Position numbers and translations under genes: made by a program. Positions 42,233 through 50,846 of a stretch of 64,000 bases of DNA are shown here, piece by piece. Every line of letters begins with the position of its first letter. The first letter of the stretch is position 1. The notes under the pieces were generated by a model, which saw only the letters and a program-made list of their open reading frames with translations, had not been told where the DNA came from and did no database searches. Where the stretch lies: IMG/VR virus record IMGVR_UViG_3300009419_000010, positions 44,763 through 108,762 of that record, one strand, 5' to 3'. The stretch is from a virus.

Positions 42233-42702
42233 AACTTTTAGGAAAAACAAATGGTGAGAAATTCATCGCATCGCTTCATCATTATCATTATGTGACTCAT
42301 GGTGACATGATGGTTGATGGCGGTCAACCCTCCACTAATTTTTATGGTGGCTACAATCGCTTTTCTTTGGATGGTGAGACAGTTTGGTTCGAATTTAATG
42401 CTGATTTCGCAGAAATTTATAACAAATATAATAAAAAGGAAATCAATGGTGTTTGGGATGTGAAACAAGGTAGAATCCTACCACCTGAAGAACATCCAAA
42501 TTGTGATAGCATCGAAGTGCAAGTCGAGAATTTTATTTGGGGGACTCGTGGTAAAGATGGTAAATCACCTCTGAAATACGTTCTCCTAAAGAATTGCGAT
42601 ACCGATCATCTACAGAATATTTTGAAAGATGTTAAACATATTCAAGCAGAGACGAAGAAAGTAATTGAATACATTTTGAAAAATCGTGAAGTTGTGATGT
42701 GA
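42229..42702 (+). CDS. Conserved phage protein of unknown function
   Basis: 157 residues. IASLHHYHYVTHGDMMVDGG then NRFSLDGETVWFEF resembles a family found in many T4-like and other phages (SxHDY-x-DGG). The His-rich loop could bind metal; no activity known. Confidence 0.72.
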   Translation: MKLLGKTNGEKFIASLHHYHYVTHGDMMVDGGQPSTNFYGGYNRFSLDGETVWFEFNADFAEIYNKYNKKEINGVWDVKQGRILPPEEHPNCDSIEVQVENFIWGTRGKDGKSPLKYVLLKNCDTDHLQNILKDVKHIQAETKKVIEYILKNREVVM

Positions 42703-42715
42703 TTATTTGGATGGT

Positions 42716-42955
42716 ATGAGTGAAGAACTTGGTAAAGAAATGTGGAGGAAACATCGCGCATTACTGGATAAACATTCTGAAGAACGCTCTTCTTTATTAG
42801 CAGAAGCTTCTAAAAAATGGTTGAAAGAAGAGGCTGAATTGTATCAAGAATGCTTTGAAAAGACAGGACACAAATTCGCTATTACACCAGAAAGAAGACG
42901 CAAATTAAATGGAATTTTGGCAGAGCGTTGTCAATATTGTGGGAGAGGCAAATAA
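42716..42955 (+). CDS. Small helical protein with C-terminal CxxC
   Basis: 79 residues, highly charged helix (MWRKHRALLDKHSEERSSLL), ending in CQYCGRGK. The stop TAA is part of the next promoter. The ATG at 42716 replaces an upstream TTG. Confidence 0.7.
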   Translation: MSEELGKEMWRKHRALLDKHSEERSSLLAEASKKWLKEEAELYQECFEKTGHKFAITPERRRKLNGILAERCQYCGRGK

Positions 42956-42971
42956 AAAACTAGATTACAAT
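42955..42971 (+). promoter_or_regulatory. AAAAACTAG-type promoter
   Basis: AAAAACTAGAT then TACAAT, 6 nt, ATG at 42978. Confidence 0.78.
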
Positions 42972-42977
42972 AATAGC

Positions 42978-43319
42978 ATGAAAAGATTAACAAAAATAGA
43001 CGTAAACCCTAACAGTCTTGTGCTTCAAGCGCAAACAATCGAAGAATATAGAATTGATCAAGAGCGTGAAGGATGGGGACAGTTCTTTGAAGGTAAATCC
43101 CCACCAATTGCTTATGAAATGGTCGGTGAATTGATTGGTGAAATTGAAGTTGATCGACAAATTTTAATGAATCGATTTTTCCGATCTGACATCACGGGAG
43201 CATTGATTGAAATGCGTGGCGTTTTCCATAGCTCGATTGTTCGGAATGTGGAAGAGCGGAATGGCGTGACTTACGTTACAACTGATAATAGTTTATACAA
43301 AGTAGAAGATTATTCATAA
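42978..43319 (+). CDS. Hypothetical protein
   Basis: 113 residues. Contains LQAQTIEEYRIDQEREGWGQ and SSIVRNVEERNGVTYVTTDN. An upstream in-frame ATG lies within the previous gene; the promoter fixes 42978. Confidence 0.7.
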   Translation: MKRLTKIDVNPNSLVLQAQTIEEYRIDQEREGWGQFFEGKSPPIAYEMVGELIGEIEVDRQILMNRFFRSDITGALIEMRGVFHSSIVRNVEERNGVTYVTTDNSLYKVEDYS

Positions 43320-43322
43320 ACC

Positions 43323-43556
43323 ATGCAAAAACTAATTTTACGATACGATTGGTGCGTTCCTTACGAAGCGTCAGGAACTGAAGTCATCCCATTTGAATAT
43401 GAATCACCTGAACGGGCTTATGTTGACTTTTGTGATTTACAAGAAAAGTCTGAATACTTTTTCTGGTTTTTGGGTCACGAATTTAACAAATCTGATAAAG
43501 ATGTCGAATTCTTTACTTTAGAAGAATGGTTTGAGCGTTATAAATTTAAACAATAA
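43323..43556 (+). CDS. Small acidic hypothetical protein
   Basis: 77 residues, aromatic-rich (YFFWFLGHEFN). It shares one base with the next gene (TAATG). No family recognised. Confidence 0.68.
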   Translation: MQKLILRYDWCVPYEASGTEVIPFEYESPERAYVDFCDLQEKSEYFFWFLGHEFNKSDKDVEFFTLEEWFERYKFKQ

Positions 43557-43948
43557 TGAAAAAAAATCAATTAATCGAACAATTGCAAAAAATCAAAGGC
43601 AATCCCGAAATCAAAATGTGGAATGGGTATGTTGATGATTGGATGGATATTAAGCTTTGCGAACAAGAGTTTGTCAAAGAATCGGAGGACTTTATTCGTT
43701 GGGGTGTCGAAATGGAGTGGAAAGAAAAGAACCGATCGTGGGAAATCCCTGAAGAGGCACAGATTCAAATCGAAGAGGTTATAAAAGAAATGTTAAAAAA
43801 TAGACAGTGGGAATTGCCGAATCAATATTTGCAAACAGAAGAAGATGAGAAGCGTTGGTATGGTAAAAATAAAAAGAAGTTTGTTTTAATCAGCGGAAAA
43901 ATTCGCGGCAAATCAATTGAAGATCGACTTGGAAAAGTTAGTTATTAA
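43556..43948 (+). CDS. Conserved phage protein of unknown function
   Basis: 130 residues. The start KKNQLIEQLQKIKGNPEIKM then WNGYVDDWMDI belongs to a small family frequent in phages (ELIxxLxxIKGNPxVxMWNGxVDDW). The rest is charged. Confidence 0.75.
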   Translation: MKKNQLIEQLQKIKGNPEIKMWNGYVDDWMDIKLCEQEFVKESEDFIRWGVEMEWKEKNRSWEIPEEAQIQIEEVIKEMLKNRQWELPNQYLQTEEDEKRWYGKNKKKFVLISGKIRGKSIEDRLGKVSY

Positions 43949-43957
43949 ATTTAAATT

Positions 43958-44395
43958 ATGAAAATTGAAATCTCAAGCGAAGAAACAGCAAAAATCCTTA
44001 AATTCTATTCAAAATATCAACGAAAACTTGAACATGGAGACGTTGATCCTATTGATGATTCAATAGAAGTTAAAGATTTTGTTCAGGAGTTTTTGAAAAA
44101 TCGTGGCATTAGAAAACCAAAAGTTTATAATCATGGAATCCACGCCTTTGGTAATGTAGGGATGCATATCGACACTCTTTCTCCAAAATCAGCAATGACG
44201 CTCTGTTTGATGATTTCGGGCTGGGGGAAGCTTTTTACATGGAATGGTAAAAGAATCAATGAATGTTATTTGAACAAAGGAGAGGGTGTTATTTTCGATT
44301 TCAATCTCCCCCACGCTTTTGAGGCGAAAAAACAATGCCAAGCATTTCTCATAGACATTCCTAAAAAATATAAGAAAAATTTTACAATTCGATAA
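43958..44395 (+). CDS. Possible 2OG/Fe(II) oxygenase or cupin-fold protein
   Basis: 145 residues. GMHIDTLSPKSAMTLCLMIS gives an HxD pair, and GEGVIFDFNLPHAFEA a distal His, the metal triad layout of a double-stranded beta-helix. The 2OG-binding Arg is not obvious (a late RxxxFTIR is possible). It is followed 1 nt later by RNA ligase. Activity uncertain. Confidence 0.55.
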   Translation: MKIEISSEETAKILKFYSKYQRKLEHGDVDPIDDSIEVKDFVQEFLKNRGIRKPKVYNHGIHAFGNVGMHIDTLSPKSAMTLCLMISGWGKLFTWNGKRINECYLNKGEGVIFDFNLPHAFEAKKQCQAFLIDIPKKYKKNFTIR

Positions 44396-44396
44396 C

Positions 44397-45488
44397 ATGA
44401 AACTACCAAACAAAGAAGAATTTAATTTCAAAGATTGCGTCATCGCTGGTGACGAATGTTGGCTTATTACGCCGAAAGATATGAGCGTCAAATGGAACGA
44501 CGAAAATACTCGTTTCCGTTCTTGTATTGTGCGTAAGTCTGACAATTTCGTAATTAGCCAAGGATTCCGAAAATTTACAAATTTCGGAGAGCAACCAGCA
44601 TTTGAACCATGGAAAGATTGTTGGAAATTTGAAGCGAGACACAAGTTGGATGGAAGCCTTTTGATCGTTTCTCGATACAAAGGTCAGTGGATTATCAGAA
44701 CCCGTGGCACTGTAGATGCTCGCCAACTTCCTAATGGTCATGAGATTGACCTGTTAATTGAAAAATATAAAAAATTTTTTGAAGATAGTGATGCTATTGA
44801 TAGCATATCAGCATTAGAGCAATCTTGGTTATTTGAATGGACTACTCCGTCCAATATTATTGTATTGAAAGAGTCCGATGAGTATGAATTAACTTTAATC
44901 GGTATTGTTTCCAATGAGGATGCAGCATACTATAGTCAGGCATATGTAGATATATGTGCGATTCAATACGATTTTAAACGTCCAGAGATGTATCATTATA
45001 ATTCTGTTTCAGAGTGCATTGCTGATGTTACTGCTTGGAAAGGTAAAGAGGGCGTTGTCATTTACTCTCCCAATGGTCAAACTCTCAAGAAAATCAAAGC
45101 AAGTGAATACTGTGAACTTCATAAAATTGCTACTGGAATTAAAAATGTAAAAAATGTTCTGGATGTATTTATGGAATCTCCGAAATTTACTAAATGTGAA
45201 GATTTCTATAGCCATATTGAAAAGTTACTCGACTTTGAGATCGCGGAAAAATGCAAACCATTTATCCAAGAAATCACTGATGCCTATGCTAAGTTCGTAA
45301 AGGGTGTGGACAATATGAATGAGCGTATTCCTTTTATTCAGAATTACGAAACTCGCAAAGAACAAGCAATGGCGATTCAACAAGAGTTCCGTGATTGGAA
45401 GACTGCTATTGCATTTCTTCTACTTGACAATCGTAAGGTTGATGATAAAGTTGTGCGCAAGGCAATGGAGAAAATCTTAGAATTATAA
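44397..45488 (+). CDS. RNA ligase, T4 Rnl1-like
   Basis: The product is 363 residues; T4 Rnl1 has 374. FRKFTNFGEQPAFEPW leads to EARHKLDGSLLIVSRYKG (about 78-95), where Lys of KxDGS is the adenylation site (motif I). RTRGT, WLFEWTTPSNIIV (motif IIIa region), EGVVIYSP (IV) and LKKIKASEY (V) follow. Rnl1 seals tRNA broken in the anticodon loop during host defence. The companion kinase-like protein lies at 32984. Confidence 0.92.
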   Translation: MKLPNKEEFNFKDCVIAGDECWLITPKDMSVKWNDENTRFRSCIVRKSDNFVISQGFRKFTNFGEQPAFEPWKDCWKFEARHKLDGSLLIVSRYKGQWIIRTRGTVDARQLPNGHEIDLLIEKYKKFFEDSDAIDSISALEQSWLFEWTTPSNIIVLKESDEYELTLIGIVSNEDAAYYSQAYVDICAIQYDFKRPEMYHYNSVSECIADVTAWKGKEGVVIYSPNGQTLKKIKASEYCELHKIATGIKNVKNVLDVFMESPKFTKCEDFYSHIEKLLDFEIAEKCKPFIQEITDAYAKFVKGVDNMNERIPFIQNYETRKEQAMAIQQEFRDWKTAIAFLLLDNRKVDDKVVRKAMEKILEL

Positions 45489-45516
45489 AAAAACCAAAAA
45501 ACAATAAAAAATAAAT

Positions 45517-45738
45517 ATGATCATCTGTCCATACTGCCAAAAGGTAGAAGCTAAATGGGTTTATATGCCTAATGGTGAATACGCATGTGATGACTGTGTG
45601 CCACGAAAGTGTTCCTGTAATATGGAACCAATGGATGGCGATTGGGAAAATGAAAATGAAAGTAATTGGGACTATATAAAAGATGAAAATGAAAAACATT
45701 TACCTTGCTGTGAATGGGAATGGATAGAAGAAATATGA
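45517..45738 (+). CDS. Small zinc-finger-like protein
   Basis: 73 residues. CPYC, CDDC, CSC and a late CC give up to eight Cys (ICPYCQKVEAKWVYMPNGEY), a small zinc-binding module seen in phages. ATGA overlap with the next gene. Confidence 0.78.
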   Translation: MIICPYCQKVEAKWVYMPNGEYACDDCVPRKCSCNMEPMDGDWENENESNWDYIKDENEKHLPCCEWEWIEEI

Positions 45739-45971
45739 AAAAAATACTAGCTACGAGTGCAACTTGCGGTCCATGTCACTTGCTGAAAGCAAGACTGGAG
45801 AAATTGGAATTAACTGTGGAAATTAAAAATTATAATGATCCACAAAACATTGAATGGTTTAAAAAACATGGTATTCGTAATGTGCCATGTTTGGTAGTGG
45901 AAGATGATACTACCTTTGAAATCATTCAAGGTATCGATGATATTATTGAAAAAATAAAACAAGGTGAATAA
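45735..45971 (+). CDS. Thioredoxin/glutaredoxin-like protein
   Basis: 78 residues. ATSATCGPCHLLKARLEKL holds the redox CGPC, and IRNVPCLVVEDD the cis-Pro loop (with an extra Cys after Pro). T4 has a similar NrdC that supplies electrons to ribonucleotide reductase; no reductase genes are seen here. Confidence 0.85.
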   Translation: MKKILATSATCGPCHLLKARLEKLELTVEIKNYNDPQNIEWFKKHGIRNVPCLVVEDDTTFEIIQGIDDIIEKIKQGE

Positions 45972-46614
45972 AATTATTAAACATAAATGGGAAGATAGAA
46001 ACAAAATCTTTTTCTCAAGTGATTGGCATAATTACCATGATCCGAAGTGGGATGTTCCTATTTGGCAGATGCGTGGGTATTCGTCACCTCAAGAATCTTT
46101 GGATGATGTAGTGAGTAAGATCAATGCAAGAGTTAAAGAAGATGATTTTTTATATTTTCTTGGAGATGGATTTTTGAATGCTACAGATGAACAAGTTCTG
46201 GAATGGTTCTCACGAATCAATTGTAAGAATATTAATTACATCTATGGGAATCATGAATCAAACATTTTCCGTATCTATCGGCGAACAGTATTGGAAATAT
46301 ACGGTGATCCTGATATCGAAGTGTATCCCATGCGATTTAACAATGTAGTATTCTTGGGTAATTACCAAGAACTCCAAGTTGGTAAGAAAAGTGTTATCCT
46401 ACAACATTTTCCAATCCACTCTTGGAATCACATGCGCCACTCAGCGTGGATGATCAGTGGACACCAACACAATACCGACAAGACTAGAAATCCAGAATAC
46501 CATCTTGGTAAGATGTTGGATGTGTCGTGGGATTACAAGAGAGATATTTGGTCATTTGAAGAAGTGGAAGATGTGATGTCTACCAAAGATATTTTAACTG
46601 TTGATCACCATTAA
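45964..46614 (+). CDS. Metallophosphoesterase
   Basis: 216 residues from a GTG overlapping the previous gene. FFSSDWHNYHD, FLGDGFL, IYGNHESN, LQHFPIHSW and SGHQHN form the complete calcineurin-type metal site. Relatives hydrolyse phosphodiesters or protein phosphates. Its partner at 30654 has a different architecture. Confidence 0.88.
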   Translation: MNKIIKHKWEDRNKIFFSSDWHNYHDPKWDVPIWQMRGYSSPQESLDDVVSKINARVKEDDFLYFLGDGFLNATDEQVLEWFSRINCKNINYIYGNHESNIFRIYRRTVLEIYGDPDIEVYPMRFNNVVFLGNYQELQVGKKSVILQHFPIHSWNHMRHSAWMISGHQHNTDKTRNPEYHLGKMLDVSWDYKRDIWSFEEVEDVMSTKDILTVDHH

Positions 46615-46617
46615 CAG

Positions 46618-46645
46618 TTGACAAATAAGAAAACAATAGTAATAT
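46618..46645 (+). promoter_or_regulatory. Sigma70-like promoter
   Basis: TTGACA, 16 nt, TAATAT, then 8 nt to the ATG at 46654: near-leaderless spacing from an ordinary promoter. Confidence 0.6.
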
Positions 46646-46653
46646 AAAAAAAT

Positions 46654-46908
46654 ATGGAAAACAACAAAACAACAAAAACAGTAAAAAACAACCGAAAAAA
46701 CAAACAGTGGCTACGTAGCCGTGATCAACGCAAACATCCAAAATTGTTCAATGTGCAGATGGTGCAGATGAAAGACGGATCGTTCCATATCCTTGGAGGA
46801 GGTGCTAATGTTGCCATTTCTAAGAATCAACACTCCACACAATGGGCGAGTGTAGATGTTCGAGACTTGGCAACCGAGATTAGGATGAACGGTGTAAAGT
46901 CATTTTAA
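46654..46908 (+). CDS. Small basic protein
   Basis: 84 residues. Asn/Lys/Arg-rich start (NNRKNKQWLRSRDQRKHPKL) and a Gly-containing middle (FHILGGGANVAIS). Monocistronic, with own promoter and terminator, suggesting strong expression. Function unknown; nucleic-acid binding possible from charge. Confidence 0.72.
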   Translation: MENNKTTKTVKNNRKNKQWLRSRDQRKHPKLFNVQMVQMKDGSFHILGGGANVAISKNQHSTQWASVDVRDLATEIRMNGVKSF

Positions 46909-46918
46909 TCCAACCGAG

Positions 46919-46946
46919 AATGCCCCTGAAATATGGGGCATTTTTC
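46919..46946 (+). terminator. Rho-independent terminator
   Basis: AATGCCCC pairs with GGGGCATT around an 8-nt loop, followed by a T-run. Confidence 0.9.
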
Positions 46947-47019
46947 ATTTACTATGGGAAGGGTTAATGTGTGGTATATACAACATTAACTCGATTTATG
47001 AGTGATATACCACACATTA

Positions 47020-47036
47020 AAAAACTAGAATACACT
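47020..47036 (+). promoter_or_regulatory. AAAAACTAG-type promoter
   Basis: AAAAACTAGAA then TACACT, 6 nt, ATG at 47043. Confidence 0.8.
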
Positions 47037-47042
47037 CTGCTC

Positions 47043-47528
47043 ATGAATATTTTTGCAACTTCAAAATGCCCTGATCAATCCGCTAGATGGTTGGTAAACA
47101 AACATTGTTCCAAGATGGGCTTAGAATCGGTACAGCTTCTATGCACAGCTTATCATGAACAAGGTATCGAAGCTCCCTATAAACCATCGCATCGCTTGCA
47201 TCCGTCATCTATTTGGACAAGAGCAAGTTGGGATAACTTCCAATGGTTGATTGCCCATGCTCATGCCATCTTCGATGAATATACAGCACGTTATGGTAAG
47301 ATACACAAGTCTCAAGCAGTATTGGAATGGTGTGAAGACCATGCTCATCTATTGGGGTTTGACTCTTGGGATTTGACACCATTCGCTATCGCTATTGCCG
47401 ATGACTGCGAGTGTCGTAAGCTATCAAATTTTGAATCTTTGTCAGCAATTGACAAATACCGACAATATATTATCTTGGACAAGAAGCATATCCATGCTTG
47501 GAAAAGAAACAAACCCGATTGGATTTAA
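47043..47528 (+). CDS. Conserved phage and bacterial protein of unknown function
   Basis: 161 residues. NKHCSKMGLESVQLLCTAYH, YKPSHRLHPSSIWTRASWDN, DEYTARYGKIHK and YRQYIILDKKHIHAWKRNKP match a widespread family (CDKHVxKMxLESAQLLCTAxH, THxNHPxxxW). Conserved Cys/His suggest metal binding; no function is established to my knowledge. The promoter fixes the start, rejecting an ATG 72 nt upstream. Confidence 0.82.
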   Translation: MNIFATSKCPDQSARWLVNKHCSKMGLESVQLLCTAYHEQGIEAPYKPSHRLHPSSIWTRASWDNFQWLIAHAHAIFDEYTARYGKIHKSQAVLEWCEDHAHLLGFDSWDLTPFAIAIADDCECRKLSNFESLSAIDKYRQYIILDKKHIHAWKRNKPDWI

Positions 47529-47533
47529 TAATT

Positions 47534-47743
47534 ATGGAAGAAGAAATTAGCGAAGAAATTGTATTTAAAACATATAATGATAACAATCTCATTTATTTTG
47601 AGGTAACACTTGCCAAAGAAGATAAGTGGTTTGCACTCATCTCTGGATTACCAGAATTGGGTGAAATTAAGGACATCAATACATTAAAGAGAATTATTAA
47701 GTGTTTGAAAGCTGCGGAAAAACGTTGGGAAGAATTAATTTAA
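47534..47743 (+). CDS. Small acidic hypothetical protein
   Basis: 69 residues (MEEEISEEIVFKTYNDNNLI), ending with a Lys/Glu helix. Its TAA stop is inside the next promoter. Confidence 0.65.
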   Translation: MEEEISEEIVFKTYNDNNLIYFEVTLAKEDKWFALISGLPELGEIKDINTLKRIIKCLKAAEKRWEELI

Positions 47744-47759
47744 AAAACTAGATTACAAT
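47743..47759 (+). promoter_or_regulatory. AAAAACTAG-type promoter
   Basis: AAAAACTAGAT then TACAAT, 6 nt, ATG at 47766. Confidence 0.8.
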
Positions 47760-47765
47760 CGGTGC

Positions 47766-48200
47766 ATGATCAATGCCAGTGGGGTAATTAAAGTAGAAAG
47801 AGATAAACAACGTATCGTCGTTGAGACTTCTCCTGATATTATTGATTATTATCATTGGTTTATTGAGCGTCATTTTTGGATTCGCCTACAACGTCCTTTA
47901 CATAATGCTCACATCACTATTACGAACCCTAAATTTCATAAAGATGTCAATTGGCAACGTGCTGTTTATTATGATGGAGAACGTGTGAATTTTCAGTATG
48001 ATCCATGTGTAATACAAGGTGGTCACACCAAAGGATTCATCATGTTTTATTTAAAAGTTTATTCGGAAGTGCTTGACAATATGAAAAAAGACCTTAATAT
48101 TGTGGAGAACAATGGCTACCGTGGACTTCATATTACCCTTGCGAACGGAAAACACGGTAATGTTCATCCGTGGTTGCCTAAAATGATTACAATTAAATAA
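47766..48200 (+). CDS. 2H phosphoesterase-like protein
   Basis: 144 residues. Two His motifs, NAHITITN (about 56-63) and LHITLANG (about 124-131), are spaced like the paired HxT/S elements of the 2H phosphoesterase superfamily, which opens 2',3'-cyclic phosphates or cyclic (oligo)nucleotides. T4-like phages use a member (Acb1) against CBASS signals, and others act in RNA repair. Which applies is not shown by the sequence. Confidence 0.68.
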   Translation: MINASGVIKVERDKQRIVVETSPDIIDYYHWFIERHFWIRLQRPLHNAHITITNPKFHKDVNWQRAVYYDGERVNFQYDPCVIQGGHTKGFIMFYLKVYSEVLDNMKKDLNIVENNGYRGLHITLANGKHGNVHPWLPKMITIK

Positions 48201-48201
48201 T

Positions 48202-48663
48202 ATGAAACAAGACGAAGAAATCAAACCCGAAAGAAGACAAAGACTGCGTGGTAAAAATCGTCGTCCAAAGAATGGTGACTTCTCTGATTATGAAGTGCAG
48301 TGTATGGTGGCAAACTATTGCCGCGACATTACAGTTGGGGTGGCAGGTTGGGGTGTTCCCTTCACTGTGTGGGTAGAACTGAAAGGTCTTGCGAAATTCG
48401 AGAACGGTTCTCTCTACAAATTAGAGAAACCTACTTGTGAATGTGAGATGTGCGATGGACGCAGAGCAGCACACGAAGAACTTGAGGAATGTCTTGACGA
48501 TCTGGAAGTAGATGATAGAGTGAAAGTAATCAATCCTGATTATACATTATCTTTTGGTGAAGAGGGGTTTATTAGTGAGATCGTTGAGGATGAAATTATG
48601 GTTAATTTCACTGGTGGATGGAGAGGTTGGTTTAATAAAGAAGATGTGAAAAAAATAAAATAA
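48202..48663 (+). CDS. Hypothetical protein with Cys cluster
   Basis: 153 residues. A basic start (RRQRLRGKNRRPKNGDFSDY), a CECEMC cluster near residue 90, and a KOW-like C-terminal fold (VDDRVKVINPDY, GWRGWFNKEDVKKI). Unknown family; RNA binding is a guess from the last part. Confidence 0.68.
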   Translation: MKQDEEIKPERRQRLRGKNRRPKNGDFSDYEVQCMVANYCRDITVGVAGWGVPFTVWVELKGLAKFENGSLYKLEKPTCECEMCDGRRAAHEELEECLDDLEVDDRVKVINPDYTLSFGEEGFISEIVEDEIMVNFTGGWRGWFNKEDVKKIK

Positions 48664-48839
48664 TGATAACAGAAGACCAACAAAAACAAATTGAATCCAT
48701 CGTCAAAAATCTGATTCCTTGTCGTGCGCAAGCATATATGTTTGGATCAGAACATAAGATTGTTCACACTAATAACCGCTATTGGGATTTGATGAGCTTT
48801 TATCAAGGACAATGGCACTATATCGCAACATTAAAATAA
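48663..48839 (+). CDS. Small hypothetical protein
   Basis: 58 residues (MITEDQQKQIESIVKNLIPC), ending in YQGQWHYIATLK. Start overlaps the previous stop (TAATG). Confidence 0.62.
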   Translation: MITEDQQKQIESIVKNLIPCRAQAYMFGSEHKIVHTNNRYWDLMSFYQGQWHYIATLK

Positions 48840-48846
48840 TAAAAAA

Positions 48847-49086
48847 ATGGAAGAAAAACCACTAACAAAAAAACAATTAGAACAGCTAGGTTTTACTGTA
48901 ACAGAGAAACAGTTTAAAACAAAAACAAAAGTAGAAATCGCCTTCGAACCGTGGGGGCATAATCACATTGATACGTTTTATCATTACCCTTCTTTTGGAG
49001 AAATTATTGATCGCATCGTCTCAAATGTGAGACAAGATGAACGTGACAGAATAAAAGCAAAAATAACAAACAATCTATTCCAATAA
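48847..49086 (+). CDS. Small hypothetical protein
   Basis: 79 residues. LTKKQLEQLGFTVTEKQFK then a His-rich stretch (WGHNHIDTFYHYP) and a charged helix. Start preceded by AATAAAAAA. Confidence 0.66.
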   Translation: MEEKPLTKKQLEQLGFTVTEKQFKTKTKVEIAFEPWGHNHIDTFYHYPSFGEIIDRIVSNVRQDERDRIKAKITNNLFQ

Positions 49087-49092
49087 TAAAAT

Positions 49093-49290
49093 ATGTCAAA
49101 AAATATATTAATCTACTTATTCGGAGCTTGGACTGCAAGCTCAATCTGGATGGCTATAACAGGTATTGGCTATAACTCAAATCAAGCACAGGCGATTCCA
49201 TTTGCAATTTTCAGCTTAGTTGCTTGGGTTGGCACAATTATTGGTTTAATTTTGGAGACAAAGAAAACTCTTGATAAAGAAGACAAATGA
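49093..49290 (+). CDS. Small two-helix membrane protein
   Basis: 65 residues. Hydrophobic helices at about 3-22 and 33-55 with a charged C-terminal tail (ETKKTLDKEDK). 4-nt overlap with the next gene. Confidence 0.72.
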   Translation: MSKNILIYLFGAWTASSIWMAITGIGYNSNQAQAIPFAIFSLVAWVGTIIGLILETKKTLDKEDK

Positions 49291-49592
49291 AAAATATGAA
49301 AAGAACAAAACAATTTGAATTAAACAACAGCAGCATTGCTTATGGCGAGTCAATTGAATCGCTGATTAAAACTCTTGAGAGCCTTAACGAACGAGCAAAG
49401 GAGCAAGGAGCAATTAGCACATCTGTCTATTTTTATCATGGAAGCGATGGGTATATTGATATTACCGCAACTCGATATATGACACCTGAAGAGGCTGCAA
49501 AAGCTGAAGCCGACGAAGCAGTCAAAAACCAAAAACAACTTGATTGGGAGCGCAAACAATACGAAGCTCTTAGAGCAAAATTCGAACCATAA
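49287..49592 (+). CDS. Hypothetical protein
   Basis: 101 residues. ESIESLIKTLESLNERAKEQ, then GSDGYIDITATRYMTPEEAA and a long charged helix. No family recognised. Confidence 0.66.
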   Translation: MKNMKRTKQFELNNSSIAYGESIESLIKTLESLNERAKEQGAISTSVYFYHGSDGYIDITATRYMTPEEAAKAEADEAVKNQKQLDWERKQYEALRAKFEP

Positions 49593-49599
49593 TAAAAAT

Positions 49600-49920
49600 A
49601 TGAATTATAATCACGAAACACACGACGAACGTAATCTCTGTGAATACTATCCAGAGGGGTTCGACTGGGAAGACGAAATGACACTAGAATACTTAATCGA
49701 CGCACTTCAGCAAACGCTAAAGAATGCCTATGCTGATGGAATGGAGGTAGAAGACACCAGTTTCAAATGGTTTAGACATGAGGGCTATATGGACATTGAT
49801 GGTATCTTCCCATATACGGAAGAGCAAATTGAGGAAAATAGAATCCGAGAACAACAACGTCAGGAATGGAGAAAAGAACATCTTAGACAAGAATTGGAGA
49901 AATTAGAAAAAGGAGAATAA
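49600..49920 (+). CDS. Acidic hypothetical protein
   Basis: 106 residues. Acidic start (HETHDERNLCEYYPEGFDWE) and a long Glu/Arg helix at the end. The ATG at 49600 follows AATAAAAAT; the earlier frame overlaps the previous gene. Confidence 0.66.
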   Translation: MNYNHETHDERNLCEYYPEGFDWEDEMTLEYLIDALQQTLKNAYADGMEVEDTSFKWFRHEGYMDIDGIFPYTEEQIEENRIREQQRQEWRKEHLRQELEKLEKGE

Positions 49921-49921
49921 T

Positions 49922-50020
49922 ATGTGGTGCTTTATATCGTTAATCTTTTACTGTCTTTGTTTGCTTGCGGTGATTGCCATGTGCAAAGCTGCAAGTGACG
50001 AATATAAACCCAAAAAATAA
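49922..50020 (+). CDS. Tiny membrane peptide
   Basis: 32 residues: MWCFISLIFYCLCLLAVIAM is a single hydrophobic helix with three Cys, followed by a short polar tail (SDEYKPKK). Phage genomes often carry such peptides. Start 1 nt after the previous stop. Confidence 0.6.
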   Translation: MWCFISLIFYCLCLLAVIAMCKAASDEYKPKK

Positions 50021-50026
50021 AAAAAT

Positions 50027-50530
50027 ATGAAACCGTGGATGCCACAAAATCAAATTGATTTAATACAATCGTATTTAAAACCAACTGACACAATGTTGGA
50101 ATATGGAGCAGGAGGATCTACTTTATATTTTTCTCAATATGTGGAAAAATATGTTAGTATTGAACATGATATAAATTGGATTGATAAAATACGTGAGAAT
50201 AAAATGCCTGATAATGTTGAATTACATTATTGCGCTCCAAATAATAAAATTCAATTACCAACTTGGGAAGGAAATCCTGAAGATTTTCAAAATTATATTT
50301 CTTTTATTGATACTTTAACTTACAAAAATTATGATAAGGTTTTTATTGATGGTAGAGTTCGGGTTAAATGTAGCGTGAAAGTATTGGATTATTTAAATAC
50401 TGATTCACTCGTATTCGTTCATGACTTCTTTGAAAGAGATAGGTATCATAAAATACTCGAATATTATAAAATTATTGATCAAGATAGAAACACTAGACCA
50501 AGTTTAGTGATACTTAAAAAACATGAATAA
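50027..50530 (+). CDS. SAM-fold protein, methyltransferase-like (paralog of 34135)
   Basis: 167 residues. MLEYGAGGSTLYFSQYVEKY, YVSIEHDINWIDKI and KVFIDGRVRVKCSVKVLDYL align with the gene at 34135 throughout. LVFVHDFFERDRYH near the end holds a conserved HDFxxR motif. Putative methyltransferase of an unknown, possibly sugar, substrate. Confidence 0.72.
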   Translation: MKPWMPQNQIDLIQSYLKPTDTMLEYGAGGSTLYFSQYVEKYVSIEHDINWIDKIRENKMPDNVELHYCAPNNKIQLPTWEGNPEDFQNYISFIDTLTYKNYDKVFIDGRVRVKCSVKVLDYLNTDSLVFVHDFFERDRYHKILEYYKIIDQDRNTRPSLVILKKHE

Positions 50531-50534
50531 AAAT

Positions 50535-50846
50535 ATGGAAGAAGAACCAGAATACGAATACTATGTTGTGGAGGTGGAGAAAAAATCTTACTCTGAAATC
50601 TATATCAAAGTCCCAAAAGGAGAACAGATTACATGGAGAGATAAGAAATTGATTTCCGAAGCAGCAGTGGAAACGCTTGAAGACTGTGATTGGGACGACT
50701 GTGGGGATTTGGAAACCAATTCTATTCGGAAAACATCTGAAAAAACCGCTAAGTTCTACGAAGTCTATGATGCAACAGAATACTTTCCAGTAAGACCAAA
50801 ACCTGAAGACCCAAATCAAATGACACTTGACTTTTTAAAAAACTAG
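50535..50846 (+). CDS. Acidic hypothetical protein
   Basis: 103 residues. EEEPEYEYYVVEVEKKSYSE then a DCDWDDCGD segment. It ends DFLKN with the TAG supplied by the next promoter. The start could also be 50523. Confidence 0.66.
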   Translation: MEEEPEYEYYVVEVEKKSYSEIYIKVPKGEQITWRDKKLISEAAVETLEDCDWDDCGDLETNSIRKTSEKTAKFYEVYDATEYFPVRPKPEDPNQMTLDFLKN

